Of a stretch of 64,000 nt of DNA, positions 31,742 to 41,824 are shown piece after piece. The stretch is taken from contig NZ_BBYK01000062.1 in assembly GCF_001570365.1 (NCBI RefSeq), positions 62,001-126,000 of the forward strand. Reading direction: 5' to 3'. The notes below the pieces were generated by a model. That model searched no databases and had not been told where the DNA came from. It worked only from the letters and a program-made list of their open reading frames with translations. This DNA comes from Microtetraspora fusca (GTDB taxonomy: Bacteria; Actinomycetota; Actinomycetes; Streptosporangiales; Streptosporangiaceae). Each line of letters opens with the position of its first letter. Position 1 is the stretch's first letter. A program made the position numbers and the translations under genes.

Positions 31742-32575
31742 TCAGGAGGGCACCGAGGTGATCGGCGGCGCGGCCGGGAAGCGGTGCGGCGGCCCCCCGT
31801 CCACGGCGAGGGTGTGCCCGGAGATCCACCTGGCCCGGTCACTGAGCAGGAACAGCGCGGCGTGCGCGATGTCCCAGGAGGTGCCCTCGGTCTTCAGCGC
31901 GGTGCTCTCCCGGCGCGGGCCGCGCATCTCCTCGGACATGTTGGCGGCGGCGAAGGCGCCCCAGATCGCGCCCACCTGGACGCAGTTGACCCGGATGCCC
32001 TGCGGGCCGAGCGTGGTGGCCGCGCCCTCGGTCAGGTTCTCCAGCCCGGCCTTGGCCACGCAGTAGACCATCCCGGGGCCGCGCATCCGCACGCCGACCG
32101 ACGAGATGTTCACAATCGCGCTGCCGCGCGGCAGCACCGGCACCGCGTGCCGGGTGACCTGCCAGGCCGACTTGAGGTTGATGTCGACGAGCTGGTCGAA
32201 CCGCTCGGGCGTCACGTCGAACAGGCCGGCCCGGTCGCCGGCCGCGACGTTGTTGACCAGGGCGTCGAGCCGTCCGAACCGGCCGGTCACCTCGGCGACG
32301 GCATCGGCGCAGGCGCGGTCGTCGGTGACGTCGGCGACCACCGCGATCGCCTCGCCGCCGTCGGCCGCGATCCGCTCGACGGTGCGCTTGGCCGCGTCCG
32401 CGTCCCGGTCGAGCACGGCGACGCGGGCGCCGTGCGCGGCCACGAGCCGGCTGATCGCGTAGCCGACGCCGGGCAGCCGTCCGTTCTGGCCGGCTCCCGT
32501 GACGAGCGCGGTGCGGCCCTCCATCCATCGCTCGCCGCCTTCGGCGAACGGATCGTTCAGCGGGTCGTCGGACAT
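31742..32575 (-). CDS. SDR-family oxidoreductase
   Basis: A 277-residue classical short-chain dehydrogenase. The cofactor motif is stretched: ALVTGAGQNGRLPGVGYAIS carries an insertion between the glycines. The strand-2 acidic residue (AVLDRDAD), NNVAAGD, the serine in VNISSVGV and the YCVAK catalytic motif are present. GHTLAVDGG at the C-terminus is typical. The insertion near the pyrophosphate resembles that of SDRs with tightly bound nicotinamide, which would suit a mycofactocin-linked enzyme; that is speculative. The ATG at 32575 follows GGAGGAG. Confidence 0.88.
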   Translation of the reverse strand: MSDDPLNDPFAEGGERWMEGRTALVTGAGQNGRLPGVGYAISRLVAAHGARVAVLDRDADAAKRTVERIAADGGEAIAVVADVTDDRACADAVAEVTGRFGRLDALVNNVAAGDRAGLFDVTPERFDQLVDINLKSAWQVTRHAVPVLPRGSAIVNISSVGVRMRGPGMVYCVAKAGLENLTEGAATTLGPQGIRVNCVQVGAIWGAFAAANMSEEMRGPRRESTALKTEGTSWDIAHAALFLLSDRARWISGHTLAVDGGPPHRFPAAPPITSVPS

Positions 32576-32618
32576 GGGTCTCCTCCATGCGTCCGTGGTG
32601 CGGGGGTGGGGTCCGGGG

Positions 32619-33908
32619 TCAGCCGGCGATCCGGGTCAGCCGGGACTTCAGCTCGTAGCGCTCGATCGAGCCGGGCGGGACGAGCGTCACGACCGCCCGG
32701 ACGGTCAGCCGCGACCGGATGAGCCCCTCGATCTCCTGGCGGAGGCCGTCCAGGTCACCGGGCTCGTCGCCCCACTCGGCCTCGACCCGCAGCGGCGGCT
32801 CGACCCGGGGGCCCTCCTCGGGCAGCACGATCTGGATCGCGCCGTTGGTGCGCGGGTGCAGGGTCTGCACCAGGTCGCGCACCGCCGAGGGGAACACGTT
32901 GACGCCGAGCACGATCAGCATGTCGTCGGTACGGCCCACGCAGCGGATGAGCGGCGCGCCGTCCGGGGCCAGGCCGGTGACGACGATCCGGTCCCTGGTG
33001 CGGAACCGGACCAGCGGGCACGCCTCCCGGTCCACCGACGTGTAGACGAGCTCGCCGGTGGCGCCGGGCTCCGGGACGACCGGCTCACCGGTCTCCGGGT
33101 CGATCAGCTCCACCACCACGTGCTTGCCGCCGGTGTAGCGCATCCCGCCGCTGCCCGGCGCCTCGCCGAACAGAACCGGCGCCATGTCGGCGTTGCCGAG
33201 GCCCTCGGTAACCGGCGCGCCCCACTCCTCCTCGACGTTCCGGCGGAACGCCGGCTCGCCCCCGCCCGGCTCGCCACCCACGAAGATCTTGCGGATGCCG
33301 AACTCCCGCGGGTCCCGGCCCAGCTTGCGCACGTGCTCGGCCAGGTAGCGCACGTACGAGGGGGTGGCGTGCAGCGCGGTGACGCCGAGGGTGTCCATCG
33401 CGAGCACGGCCTTGTCCGACGCGCCGGTCCCGATCGGGACCATCGTGGCGCCGATCCGCTCCAGCGCGTCGCGGATCGGCAGGCCGCCGACGAACAGGGT
33501 GAGCCCCGAGCCGTGCAGGACGACGTCCTCACGGCGGGCGCCCATGGTGTGGAAGGCCCGGGCCACCATCTCGGTCCACGCCTCGGAGTCGCGCCTGGTG
33601 ACCCCGACCCAGCTCGGCGTGCCGGTGGTGCCGGTGGAGGCGTGCACCCGGATGATCTCCGTCATGTCCACCCCGGCGTGCCGGCCGAGCGGGGGCGCCG
33701 CCGCCTGCGACTCCCGCAGCATCTGCTTGCTGGTGAACGGCAGTTTGCGCAGGTCGTCCAGCGAGATCAGCGCCGACGGGTCGACCCCGTGCCCGGCGAA
33801 CAGGTCGGCGTAGAACGGCGAGCGGGCGGGCAGCCGGTCGAGCTGGGTACGGAGCATCGCGGTGACCGCGTCTCGGTCCTCAGGCGCGACGAAGCCAGGT
33901 GTGAACAC
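32619..33908 (-). CDS. Phenylacetate-CoA ligase-like acyl-CoA synthetase
   Basis: A 429-residue PaaK-type adenylate-forming enzyme. It has the LPFTSKQMLRES entry segment, the ATP-binding P-loop VHASTGTTGTPSWVG, VGGEPGG, the adenine motif region around EGLGNADMAPV and FRTRDRIVVTG, and a short PaaK-type C-terminal domain (RTDDMLIVLGVNVFPS). It would activate an aromatic or arylacetic acid with CoA. It starts at GTG 33908 after GGAAGG and lies 28 bp after an NDMA-dependent alcohol dehydrogenase, suggesting an alcohol-aldehyde-acid-CoA sequence in this operon. Confidence 0.9.
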   Translation of the reverse strand: MFTPGFVAPEDRDAVTAMLRTQLDRLPARSPFYADLFAGHGVDPSALISLDDLRKLPFTSKQMLRESQAAAPPLGRHAGVDMTEIIRVHASTGTTGTPSWVGVTRRDSEAWTEMVARAFHTMGARREDVVLHGSGLTLFVGGLPIRDALERIGATMVPIGTGASDKAVLAMDTLGVTALHATPSYVRYLAEHVRKLGRDPREFGIRKIFVGGEPGGGEPAFRRNVEEEWGAPVTEGLGNADMAPVLFGEAPGSGGMRYTGGKHVVVELIDPETGEPVVPEPGATGELVYTSVDREACPLVRFRTRDRIVVTGLAPDGAPLIRCVGRTDDMLIVLGVNVFPSAVRDLVQTLHPRTNGAIQIVLPEEGPRVEPPLRVEAEWGDEPGDLDGLRQEIEGLIRSRLTVRAVVTLVPPGSIERYELKSRLTRIAG

Positions 33909-33936
33909 AGAAGTTCCTTCCGGGAATGCGGGTCGC

Positions 33937-35055
33937 TCAGTGCTCGTGGACGACGACGCCGCGGATGTTCTTGCCGTCGGCCAGGTCGCGGTAGGCGTCG
34001 TTGATCTCGTCGAGCCGGTACTTCCGGGTGACCAGCTCGTCGAGCTTGAGGTCCCCTGAGCGATACAGGCCGAGCAGCCTCGGCACGTCGTACAGCGGGT
34101 TGCAGTCGCCGAAGAGGGCGCCGCGCACCTGCCGCTGGTAGCCGATCAGCTGGCCGGCGTGCACGTGCGCGGCGCGCTCGGTCAGCTTGCCGACCGCGGT
34201 CACGGTGACCTTGCCGCCCTTGCCGGTCATCTGCACGGCGGCGTTGACGATCTCCTCGGTGAGCACGCCCGGGGTGCAGATCACGTGGTCGGCGAGCTGG
34301 CCCCAGGTGGTCTCGACGACGAAGTCGTGCGCCTCGCGGGCGTCGGCGAACGTGTGCGTGGCGCCGAACACCGTGGCCATCTCCCGCTTGAACGGCACCG
34401 GGTCCACCACGACGACGTTCTTCGCCCCGGCGTACCGTGCGCCCTGCACCGCGTTGCTGCCGACCCCGCCGGAGCCGAAGATCACGACGGTGTCGCCCGC
34501 CCGGACCCCGGCGGCGTACACCGCCGAACCCCAGCCGGTCGGCACGCCGCAGCCCACCAGCGCGCCGATCTCGAACGGGATGTCGTCGGGGAGCGGGATG
34601 ACCGCCCACTCCGACACCACCGCGTACTGCGAGAAGGTGCCGAGCGAGCAGAACCCGCCGAGGTCCTCCCCGTCGAGGTGGAACCGGTAGGTGCCGTCGA
34701 GGAACATGCCGGTGCCGGCGTTCAGTCCCTTGACGCACATGTTCTGGTGCCCGGTCGAGCAGGGCCGGCAGGCGCCGCAGGCCGGGATGTAGGAGCAGAC
34801 GATCCGGTCGCCCGGCTTGACCCGCCGGACGTCGGGGCCGACGGACTCGACGACGCCGGCGCCCTCGTGCCCGCCGACGATCGGGAACCGCACCGGGGCG
34901 TCGCCCGCGGTGATGTGGTCGTCGGAGTGGCACAGTCCGGCGGCGTAGAACTTGACGCGGACCTCGTGCGCCTTCGGCTCGTCGAGTTGCAGGTCGGCCA
35001 GCTCCCAGCCGGCGTGCGGCCGGCGGGCAATGGCAGCGCGGGTGGTGATGCTCAT
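33937..35055 (-). CDS. NDMA-dependent alcohol dehydrogenase (mycofactocin-linked), copy 1
   Basis: A 372-residue zinc MDR dehydrogenase of the NDMA-dependent class. Features are AAGLCHSDDH and GGHEGAGVVESVG (catalytic zinc), CSYIPACGACRPCSTGHQNMC (structural zinc), the Rossmann motif VVIFGSGGVGSNAVQGA and the C-terminal NIRGVVVHEH. Enzymes of this class keep NAD permanently bound and need an external acceptor; in mycofactocin-making organisms that acceptor is mycofactocin. The mft operon in the same window supports the assignment. Its central DNA is almost identical to that of copy 2 at 37534-38643. Confidence 0.92.
   Translation of the reverse strand: MSITTRAAIARRPHAGWELADLQLDEPKAHEVRVKFYAAGLCHSDDHITAGDAPVRFPIVGGHEGAGVVESVGPDVRRVKPGDRIVCSYIPACGACRPCSTGHQNMCVKGLNAGTGMFLDGTYRFHLDGEDLGGFCSLGTFSQYAVVSEWAVIPLPDDIPFEIGALVGCGVPTGWGSAVYAAGVRAGDTVVIFGSGGVGSNAVQGARYAGAKNVVVVDPVPFKREMATVFGATHTFADAREAHDFVVETTWGQLADHVICTPGVLTEEIVNAAVQMTGKGGKVTVTAVGKLTERAAHVHAGQLIGYQRQVRGALFGDCNPLYDVPRLLGLYRSGDLKLDELVTRKYRLDEINDAYRDLADGKNIRGVVVHEH
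34283..34590. repeat. Near-identical DNA tract shared by the two NDMA-dependent dehydrogenase genes, copy A
   Basis: About 308 bp of the first dehydrogenase gene match 37871-38178 of the second with roughly 13 mismatches and no gaps. It encodes the cofactor-binding region. Synonymous positions are also identical, unlike the gene ends. Confidence 0.85.
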
Positions 35056-35080
35056 CGGTTTCCCCGTTCTGTCGCGGCGC

Positions 35081-36052
35081 TCACGGCTCCGCGATCTCCA
35101 ACGCCGTGACGTGCGGGAGGACCTCGGCGCCGATCAGCTCGACGTGGTCGAGGTCGTGGATGTCGTAGATGTGCAGGTAGACGGTGTCGACGCCGAGCGC
35201 GCTCAGCTCCTCGATCCGCTCCACGACCAGCTCGGGCGAGCCGATCGCCGCGTTGGTACGCATGAACTCCGAGCCGATGACGGCGGCCCGGCGCTCCACC
35301 TCCGCGGGCGTGGAGCCGCAGGCGATCGGCAGCACCGACGACCGGCGCGGCTCCGCCGGGTCGCGGCCGATCGCCTCACAGGCGCGGGAGAACACGTCGA
35401 ACCGCTCGCGCAGGTCGCCGCCGAGCGCCGAGTTGAACTCGGTCGCGTACTTCGCCGCGATGGCCGGGGTGCGCCGGGGGCCGGTGCCGCCGACCAGGAT
35501 CGGGGGATGCGGCGTCTGCGCGGGCCGCGGCGGGGTGCGGTTGTCCTCGATCCGGAAGTGCTTCCCGGCGAAGGAGAAGCCCTCCTCGTCACCGGACGGG
35601 GTGCGCCACAGCCCGGTGATGATCGCGAGCTGCTCCTCCAGCCGGTCGAACCGCTCGGCGGTCTCCGGGAACGGCAGGCCGAAGGCGGCGTGCTCGCGGG
35701 CGTACCAGCCGGTGCCGAGGCCCAGCTCGACCCGGCCGCCGCTCATCTCGTCGACGGAGGCGACGATGGTGGCCAGCAGGCCGGGCGCGCGGAACGTGGC
35801 CGCGCCCATCAGCGCGCCGAGCCGTACCCGCCGGGTGTCGCGGGCCAGCCCGCCCAGGGTGGTCCAGCAGTCGGTCGGCCGGTACGTGCGGTCCTCGGGG
35901 TCGACGCCCATCAGGTGGTCGGAGCGGAAGAACGCGTCGAACCCGGTCCGCTCGGTGGTCAGCGCGAGGGCGAGGATGTCGTCGTAGGTGGATCCGTGCC
36001 GGGGCTCCATCAGGACCCGCAGCCGGATGCCGCGACGGTCAGAGCGTGCCAC
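35081..36052 (-). CDS. LLM-class flavin/F420-dependent oxidoreductase
   Basis: A 323-residue luciferase-like monooxygenase-family protein. It begins with the barrel strand LRVLMEPRHGSTYDD and contains TERTGFDAFFRSDHLMGVDP, VRLGALMGAATFRAPGLLA, SGGRVELGLGTGWYAREHAAFGLPFP and PPILVGGTG, the usual cofactor-contacting segments. F420 use is likelier than FMN for this subgroup, by family resemblance. The GTG start at 36052 overlaps the aldehyde dehydrogenase stop by 14 bp. It sits between two alcohol dehydrogenases in an oxidation operon, but its substrate is not apparent. Confidence 0.88.
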   Translation of the reverse strand: MARSDRRGIRLRVLMEPRHGSTYDDILALALTTERTGFDAFFRSDHLMGVDPEDRTYRPTDCWTTLGGLARDTRRVRLGALMGAATFRAPGLLATIVASVDEMSGGRVELGLGTGWYAREHAAFGLPFPETAERFDRLEEQLAIITGLWRTPSGDEEGFSFAGKHFRIEDNRTPPRPAQTPHPPILVGGTGPRRTPAIAAKYATEFNSALGGDLRERFDVFSRACEAIGRDPAEPRRSSVLPIACGSTPAEVERRAAVIGSEFMRTNAAIGSPELVVERIEELSALGVDTVYLHIYDIHDLDHVELIGAEVLPHVTALEIAEP

Positions 36053-37511
36053 GGATCGACACCGCTTTCACCTGGGTGTACTCGAGCACGTGCTCCGCGC
36101 TCATGGTCCGGCCGAAGCCGCTGCGCTTGTAGCCGCCGAACGGAGCGCCGATCACTCCGCCGCCGAGCGCGGCGTTCACCGCGACCTGGCCGGCCTGCAG
36201 CCCGCGCGACATCCGTACCGCGCGGCCGACGTCGCGGGTCCACACCGAGGCGACCAGCCCGTACTCGGTGCCGTTGGCCACCTCGAGGGCCTCGCCCTCG
36301 CCGTCCACCGGGATCACCGACAGGACCGGCCCGAAAATCTCCTCCTGGGCGATCCGCATCCCCGGGTCCACCCGGTCGAACAGGGTGGGCTCGACGAAGA
36401 AGCCGCGCTCGAACAGCTCACCCTCGGGGACGCCGCCGCCGGTGACCAGCTCGGCGCCCTCCTCCCGGCCGATCCGCATGTAGTCGAGCACCCGGTCGTG
36501 CTGCTTGGCATTGATCAGCGGGCCCATCTGGACCTGCTGGTGCCACGGCCCGACCTTCACCTGGCGCATGTGCTCGGCCAGGCGGCGCACCACTTCGGCG
36601 TGGATGCTCCGGTCCACCACGACACGTGACCCGGCGGCGCAGATCTGGCCGGTGTTCAGCGTGATGCCGGCGGCGATCGCGGGGATCGCCGCGTCCAGGT
36701 CGGCGTCGTCCAGCAGGACCTGCGGCGACTTGCCGCCCAGCTCCAGGTGCAGCGGGATGAGGTTCTTCGCGCAGGCCGCCATGACCAGCGAGCCGGTCTG
36801 CGGCGAGCCGGTGAAGCTCATCCGGTTGATGCCCGGGTGGGCCGGGATGGCGGCGCCCGCCTCGTGGCCGTAGCCGGTCACCACGTTGATCACGCCCGCG
36901 GGGATGCCCGCCCGCTGCGCGAGCCGGGCCAGCGCCAGCGGGGTCAGCGGGGCGTCCTCGGCGGGCTTGATCACGATGGTGTTGCCGGCCGCGATGGCGG
37001 GGCCGACGTCGTTGACGAACATCGGACCGGGGGCGTTCCACGGGATGACGCTGCCCACCACGCCGTACGGCTCGCGCAGGGTCAGCCCGAGCACGTCCGG
37101 CGAGTACGTCGGCAGTGAGTGGCCGAGGACCTTGTCGGCCTGACCGGCGACGAAGGTGAGGATGCGGGCCATCGGCGGCGGGCCCCAGTGCGGGCGGCCC
37201 ACCTCCTTGGACTCGAGCTGGTCCAGCTCGGCCTCGTGCTGCTCGATGAGCCGGGCCCACCGCTGGATCAGGGCGCCGCGCGCCGTCGCGTTGGTGTCGC
37301 GCCAGGCGGGGAAGGCCGCGGCGGCCGCCCGCACCGCGGCGTCCACGTCGGCGGCGGTGCCGCGCGGCACCCGCCCGAGGACCTCGCCGGTGGCCGGGTT
37401 GATCACCTCGATCGTCTCGCCGCCGATCGCGGGGACCCACTCCCCGCCGATCAGGTGCACGTCGTCGACCTGCAGGGAGTCGACTCCCGAGCCGGGAAGG
37501 ACAGTCGTCAT
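36039..37511 (-). CDS. Aldehyde dehydrogenase
   Basis: A 490-residue NAD(P)-dependent aldehyde dehydrogenase of the betaine-aldehyde/hydroxymuconate-semialdehyde type. Visible are VIPWNAPGPMFVNDVGPAIAA, FTGSPQTGSLVM, the base in LHLELGGKSPQ and the nucleophile in NTGQICAAGSRVVV, then EEIFGPVLSVIP and APFGGYKRSGFGR. The ATG at 37511 follows GAGGAG. Placed 22 bp after an NDMA-dependent alcohol dehydrogenase, it should oxidise the aldehyde made by that enzyme. Confidence 0.92.
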   Translation of the reverse strand: MTTVLPGSGVDSLQVDDVHLIGGEWVPAIGGETIEVINPATGEVLGRVPRGTAADVDAAVRAAAAAFPAWRDTNATARGALIQRWARLIEQHEAELDQLESKEVGRPHWGPPPMARILTFVAGQADKVLGHSLPTYSPDVLGLTLREPYGVVGSVIPWNAPGPMFVNDVGPAIAAGNTIVIKPAEDAPLTPLALARLAQRAGIPAGVINVVTGYGHEAGAAIPAHPGINRMSFTGSPQTGSLVMAACAKNLIPLHLELGGKSPQVLLDDADLDAAIPAIAAGITLNTGQICAAGSRVVVDRSIHAEVVRRLAEHMRQVKVGPWHQQVQMGPLINAKQHDRVLDYMRIGREEGAELVTGGGVPEGELFERGFFVEPTLFDRVDPGMRIAQEEIFGPVLSVIPVDGEGEALEVANGTEYGLVASVWTRDVGRAVRMSRGLQAGQVAVNAALGGGVIGAPFGGYKRSGFGRTMSAEHVLEYTQVKAVSIRGTL

Positions 37512-37533
37512 CAGATGCTCCTCAGTGCTCGTG

Positions 37534-38643
37534 TCAGTGCTCGTGGACGATCACGCCGCGGATGTTCTTGCCGTCCAACATGTCCTGGTAGCCCTGGTTG
37601 ACCTCGTCCAGGCGGTACGTACGGGTGATCAGCTCGTCGAGCTTGAGGTCGCCCGAGCGGTACAGCTCCAGCAGGCGCGGGACGTCGTGGAGCGGGTTGC
37701 AGCCGCCGAAGATCGCGCCCTGCACCCGCCGCTGGTACCCGATGAGCATGCCGGGGTGGGCGTCGAGCGAGCCGTTGCCGACCGCGGTGACCGTCACCTG
37801 GCCGCTCTTGCCGACCACGTTCAGCGCGTGCTCGATGACCTCGTCGTGCAGCACGCCGACCGTGATGATCGCGTGGTCGGCGAGCTCGCCCCAGGTGGTC
37901 TCGACGACGAACTCGTGCGCCTCGCGGGCGTCGGCGAACGTGTGCGTGGCGCCGAACACCTTCGCCATCTCCCGCTTGAACGGCACCGGGTCCACCACGA
38001 CGACGTTCTTCGCCCCGGCGAAGCGCGCGCCCTGCACCGCGTTGCTGCCGACCCCGCCGGAGCCGTACACCACGACGGTGTCGCCCGCCCGGACCCCGGC
38101 GGCGTACACCGCCGAGCCCCAGCCGGTCGGCACGCCGCAGCCCACCAGCGCGCCGATCTCGAACGGGATGTCGTCCGGGATGCGGATGCAGGAGAACTCC
38201 GACACCACCGCGTACTCGGAGAAGGTGCCGAGGACGCAGAGCCCGCCGAGGTCCTCCCCGTCCAGGTGGAAGCGGAAGCTGTCGTCGGGGAACATGCCGG
38301 TGGAGGCGTTCTTGCCCGCGTCGCAGAGGTTCTGCCGTCCGGTGGAGCAGTAGCGGCAGGCGCCGCACGCCGGGATGAAGGAGCAGACGACGTGGTCGCC
38401 GACCGCCACCCGGGTCACGGACTCGCCGACGGCGTCCACGATGCCGGCGCCCTCGTGCCCGCCGACGACCGGGAACCGCATCGCGGCGTCGCCCTTCTGG
38501 ATGTGGTCGTCGGAGTGGCACAGCCCCGCGGCCATGAATTTGATGCGGACCTCATTCGCCCGCGGCTCGTCCAGCTCGACGTCGGTGATCTCCCACGGCC
38601 TGCCGGGTTCACGGCAGATCGCGGCGCGAGTGGTCATGCTCAT
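37534..38643 (-). CDS. NDMA-dependent alcohol dehydrogenase (mycofactocin-linked), copy 2
   Basis: A 369-residue paralogue of the enzyme at 33937-35055. It has AAGLCHSDDH, GGHEGAGIVDAVG, CSFIPACGACRYCSTGRQNLC, the Rossmann motif VVVYGSGGVGSNAVQGA and the C-terminal NIRGVIVHEH. It is expected to hold NAD and pass electrons to mycofactocin. The ATG at 38643 follows AGGAG; an ATG two codons on is possible. It is the first gene of the eight-gene operon. The N- and C-terminal parts differ from copy 1, so the two probably act on different alcohols. Confidence 0.92.
   Translation of the reverse strand: MSMTTRAAICREPGRPWEITDVELDEPRANEVRIKFMAAGLCHSDDHIQKGDAAMRFPVVGGHEGAGIVDAVGESVTRVAVGDHVVCSFIPACGACRYCSTGRQNLCDAGKNASTGMFPDDSFRFHLDGEDLGGLCVLGTFSEYAVVSEFSCIRIPDDIPFEIGALVGCGVPTGWGSAVYAAGVRAGDTVVVYGSGGVGSNAVQGARFAGAKNVVVVDPVPFKREMAKVFGATHTFADAREAHEFVVETTWGELADHAIITVGVLHDEVIEHALNVVGKSGQVTVTAVGNGSLDAHPGMLIGYQRRVQGAIFGGCNPLHDVPRLLELYRSGDLKLDELITRTYRLDEVNQGYQDMLDGKNIRGVIVHEH
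37871..38178. repeat. Near-identical DNA tract shared by the two NDMA-dependent dehydrogenase genes, copy B
   Basis: The partner of 34283-34590, at a constant offset of 3588 bp and in the same orientation. The direct repeat could support deletion of the genes between, or reflect gene conversion. Confidence 0.85.
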
Positions 38644-38793
38644 TGAGCCCCGTCTCCTGATTCTCGAATGGCCGCGACGGCGGCCGCGGTACGGGCGGAT
38701 TCAGCGGAAAGTCGCAGGTGAGGCCGTACGCGGTCGGCCGCGGTGACCTCACTATGCCGGGCCGGTGACCGCGTGATCGACGGCCCTTTCGCG

Positions 38794-39878
38794 TCACGGA
38801 AAGGAAATGTCGCCGGGATCCGTAAGGCCGGCGTCCGTACGGCGCGCGGCCGTGCCGGTGGTCGCGGCCGGGCCCGCGTCGAGCGGGAAGTTGAGCGGGA
38901 AGTGGCAGGCCACCTGGTGGCCGGGCGCGAGCTCGCGAAGCGCCGGCCGCTCCTCCGCGCACCTGGCCTGGGCGAGCGGGCACCGGGTGCGGAACCGGCA
39001 GCCGCTCGGCGGGTCGATCGGCGACGGCGGCTCCCCTTGCGGGGGCGTGGGCCGGCGGGCCTCGCCGGTGACCGGGTCCAGGCCCGGGATCGAGTCCAGC
39101 AGCGCCGCCGTGTACGGATGCATCGGCCGCCGGTACAGCTCCTCGGACGGCCCGATCTCGGCGAGCTGCCCGAGGTGCATCACCGCGACCCGGTCGCTGA
39201 TCTGTTTCACCAGCGCCAGGTCGTGCGAGATGAACAGGTACGACAGGCCCAGCTCCGACCGCAGCCGCTCGAACAGGTTCAGCACCTGCGCCTGGATCAG
39301 CACGTCCAGCGAGGCCACCGCCTCGTCGCAGACGATCAGCGCCGGGTTGAGCGCGATGGCCCGCGCGATGGCGACGCGCTGGCACTGCCCGCCGGACAGC
39401 TCGTACGGGCGGCGCCCGGCGAACACGCCGGGATCGAGCCCGACCAGGTCGAGCAGCTCCCGCACCCGTTCCCGGCGGCGGGCCGCCGAGCGCACGCCGT
39501 ACCCGAGCAGCGGCTCCTCGACCAGATCGGCGATCCGCCAGCGCGGGTTCAGCGAGCCGAACGGATCCTGGTAGACCATCTGCATGTCGCGGCGCGCCTC
39601 CACCAGCGCCTTGCGCCGCAGCCGCATCAGGTCCGTGCCGAGGAAGCGCACCTCGCCCGACTTGGGGCGCGGCGCCTGGATGATCGACCTGGCCAGGGTG
39701 GACTTGCCGGAACCGGTCTCCCCCACCACGCCGAGGGTTTCGCCCCGGCCCATCTGGAAGGACACGTCGGACACGGCGTGCACGACGGCGCCCTTCACCC
39801 CGCCGGGCCCGCGCACCGCGAACTCCTGCACGATGTCGCACACCTCGAGCAGCGGGGTGTCCCCCGCGCGCGTCTCGG

Positions 39879-39882
<4 letters not shown>
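38794..39882 (-). CDS. Oligopeptide-type ABC transporter ATP-binding protein (OppF/DppF)
   Basis: A 362-residue ATPase. Walker A is GETGSGKSTLA, the Q-loop lies in QMVYQDPFGSLNPRW, the signature is LSGGQCQRVAIARAI, Walker B is LIVCDEAVASLD, and the switch histidine is in LFISHDLALV. The C-terminal oligopeptide-transporter domain has cysteines in GCRFRTRCPLAQARC. Signature LSGGQ and SLNP point to the F-type partner. The ATG at 39882 overlaps the stop of the D-type ATPase. It is the last gene of a five-gene transporter operon. Confidence 0.93.
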
Positions 39883-40948
<1,066 letters not shown>

Positions 40949-40952
<4 letters not shown>

Positions 40953-41824
40953 CGGACACTCCACCGCGTACGCAGGCTCTCGCCGAGCAGGTTGAACGCG
41001 AGCACCGTGACGAACAGGATCAGGCTGGGCCAGAGCACGAGCATGGGGGTCGCGGACAGGCTCGCCTGCCCCTGGGAGATCATGTTCCCCCAGCTCGGCG
41101 CGGGCGCCGGGATGCCGAGACCGAGGAAGCTCAGCGCGCCCTCGATGACGATCACGACACCCATGCCGAGCATCCCGAACGTGGTGAGCTGCGGGGCGAT
41201 GTTCGGCGCGATGTGCCGGAGCAGCACCCGCCGGCCCTTCGTCCCGCAGAGCCGCGCGGCGGCCATGAACGGCTGCTCGCGCAGGCTGAGCGTGGCCGCC
41301 CTGGAGATCCGGGCGAACGCCGGGACGCTGAAGAATCCCAGCGCCAGGATCGTGTTGGTCAGGCTCGGCCCCAGGCTCTGCGCGACCGCGAGGGTCAGCA
41401 CCAGCGACGGGAAGGCGATCAGCACGTCCAGCAGGCGCATGATCACGGTGTCCGCCGCGCCGCCGACGTACCCGGACAGCGCGCCCAGCGTGCCGCCGAC
41501 CGCCAGGCCGAGCAGGTTCACCGTGACCGCGACGATCAGCGACGTCTGCCCTCCGTACAGAATGCGGGACAGGATGTCGTTGCCGTTGGGGTCGGTGCCG
41601 AGCAGGTGGCCGGGCGAGCCGGTGGGCAGGCCGGCCTCCAGGATGTTTCCGCCGGTCGGCGACGGCACGGGCAGGACCAGCGGAGCCAGGAAGCAGGCTC
41701 CGGCGACCAGCGCCAGCAGCGCCACCGGCACGGCCACGCCGAGCCCGCGGGTCCAGGTACGCGCCCGCGGAGCGTCCTCGTCCGCGTCGGCGACCGGCAC
41801 CGGCGGCGCTTCAACGACTGCCAT
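40949..41824 (-). CDS. ABC transporter permease, DppC/OppC-like
   Basis: A 291-residue permease. After an acidic N-terminal tail comes a first helix, then HLLGTDPNGNDILSRILYGGQTSL, the hallmark of DppC/OppC, further helices, the EAA loop AAARLCGTKGRRVLLRHIAPN, and SFLGLGIPAPAPSWGNM. The ATG at 41824 overlaps the DppB-like gene stop by 14 bp. Confidence 0.94.
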
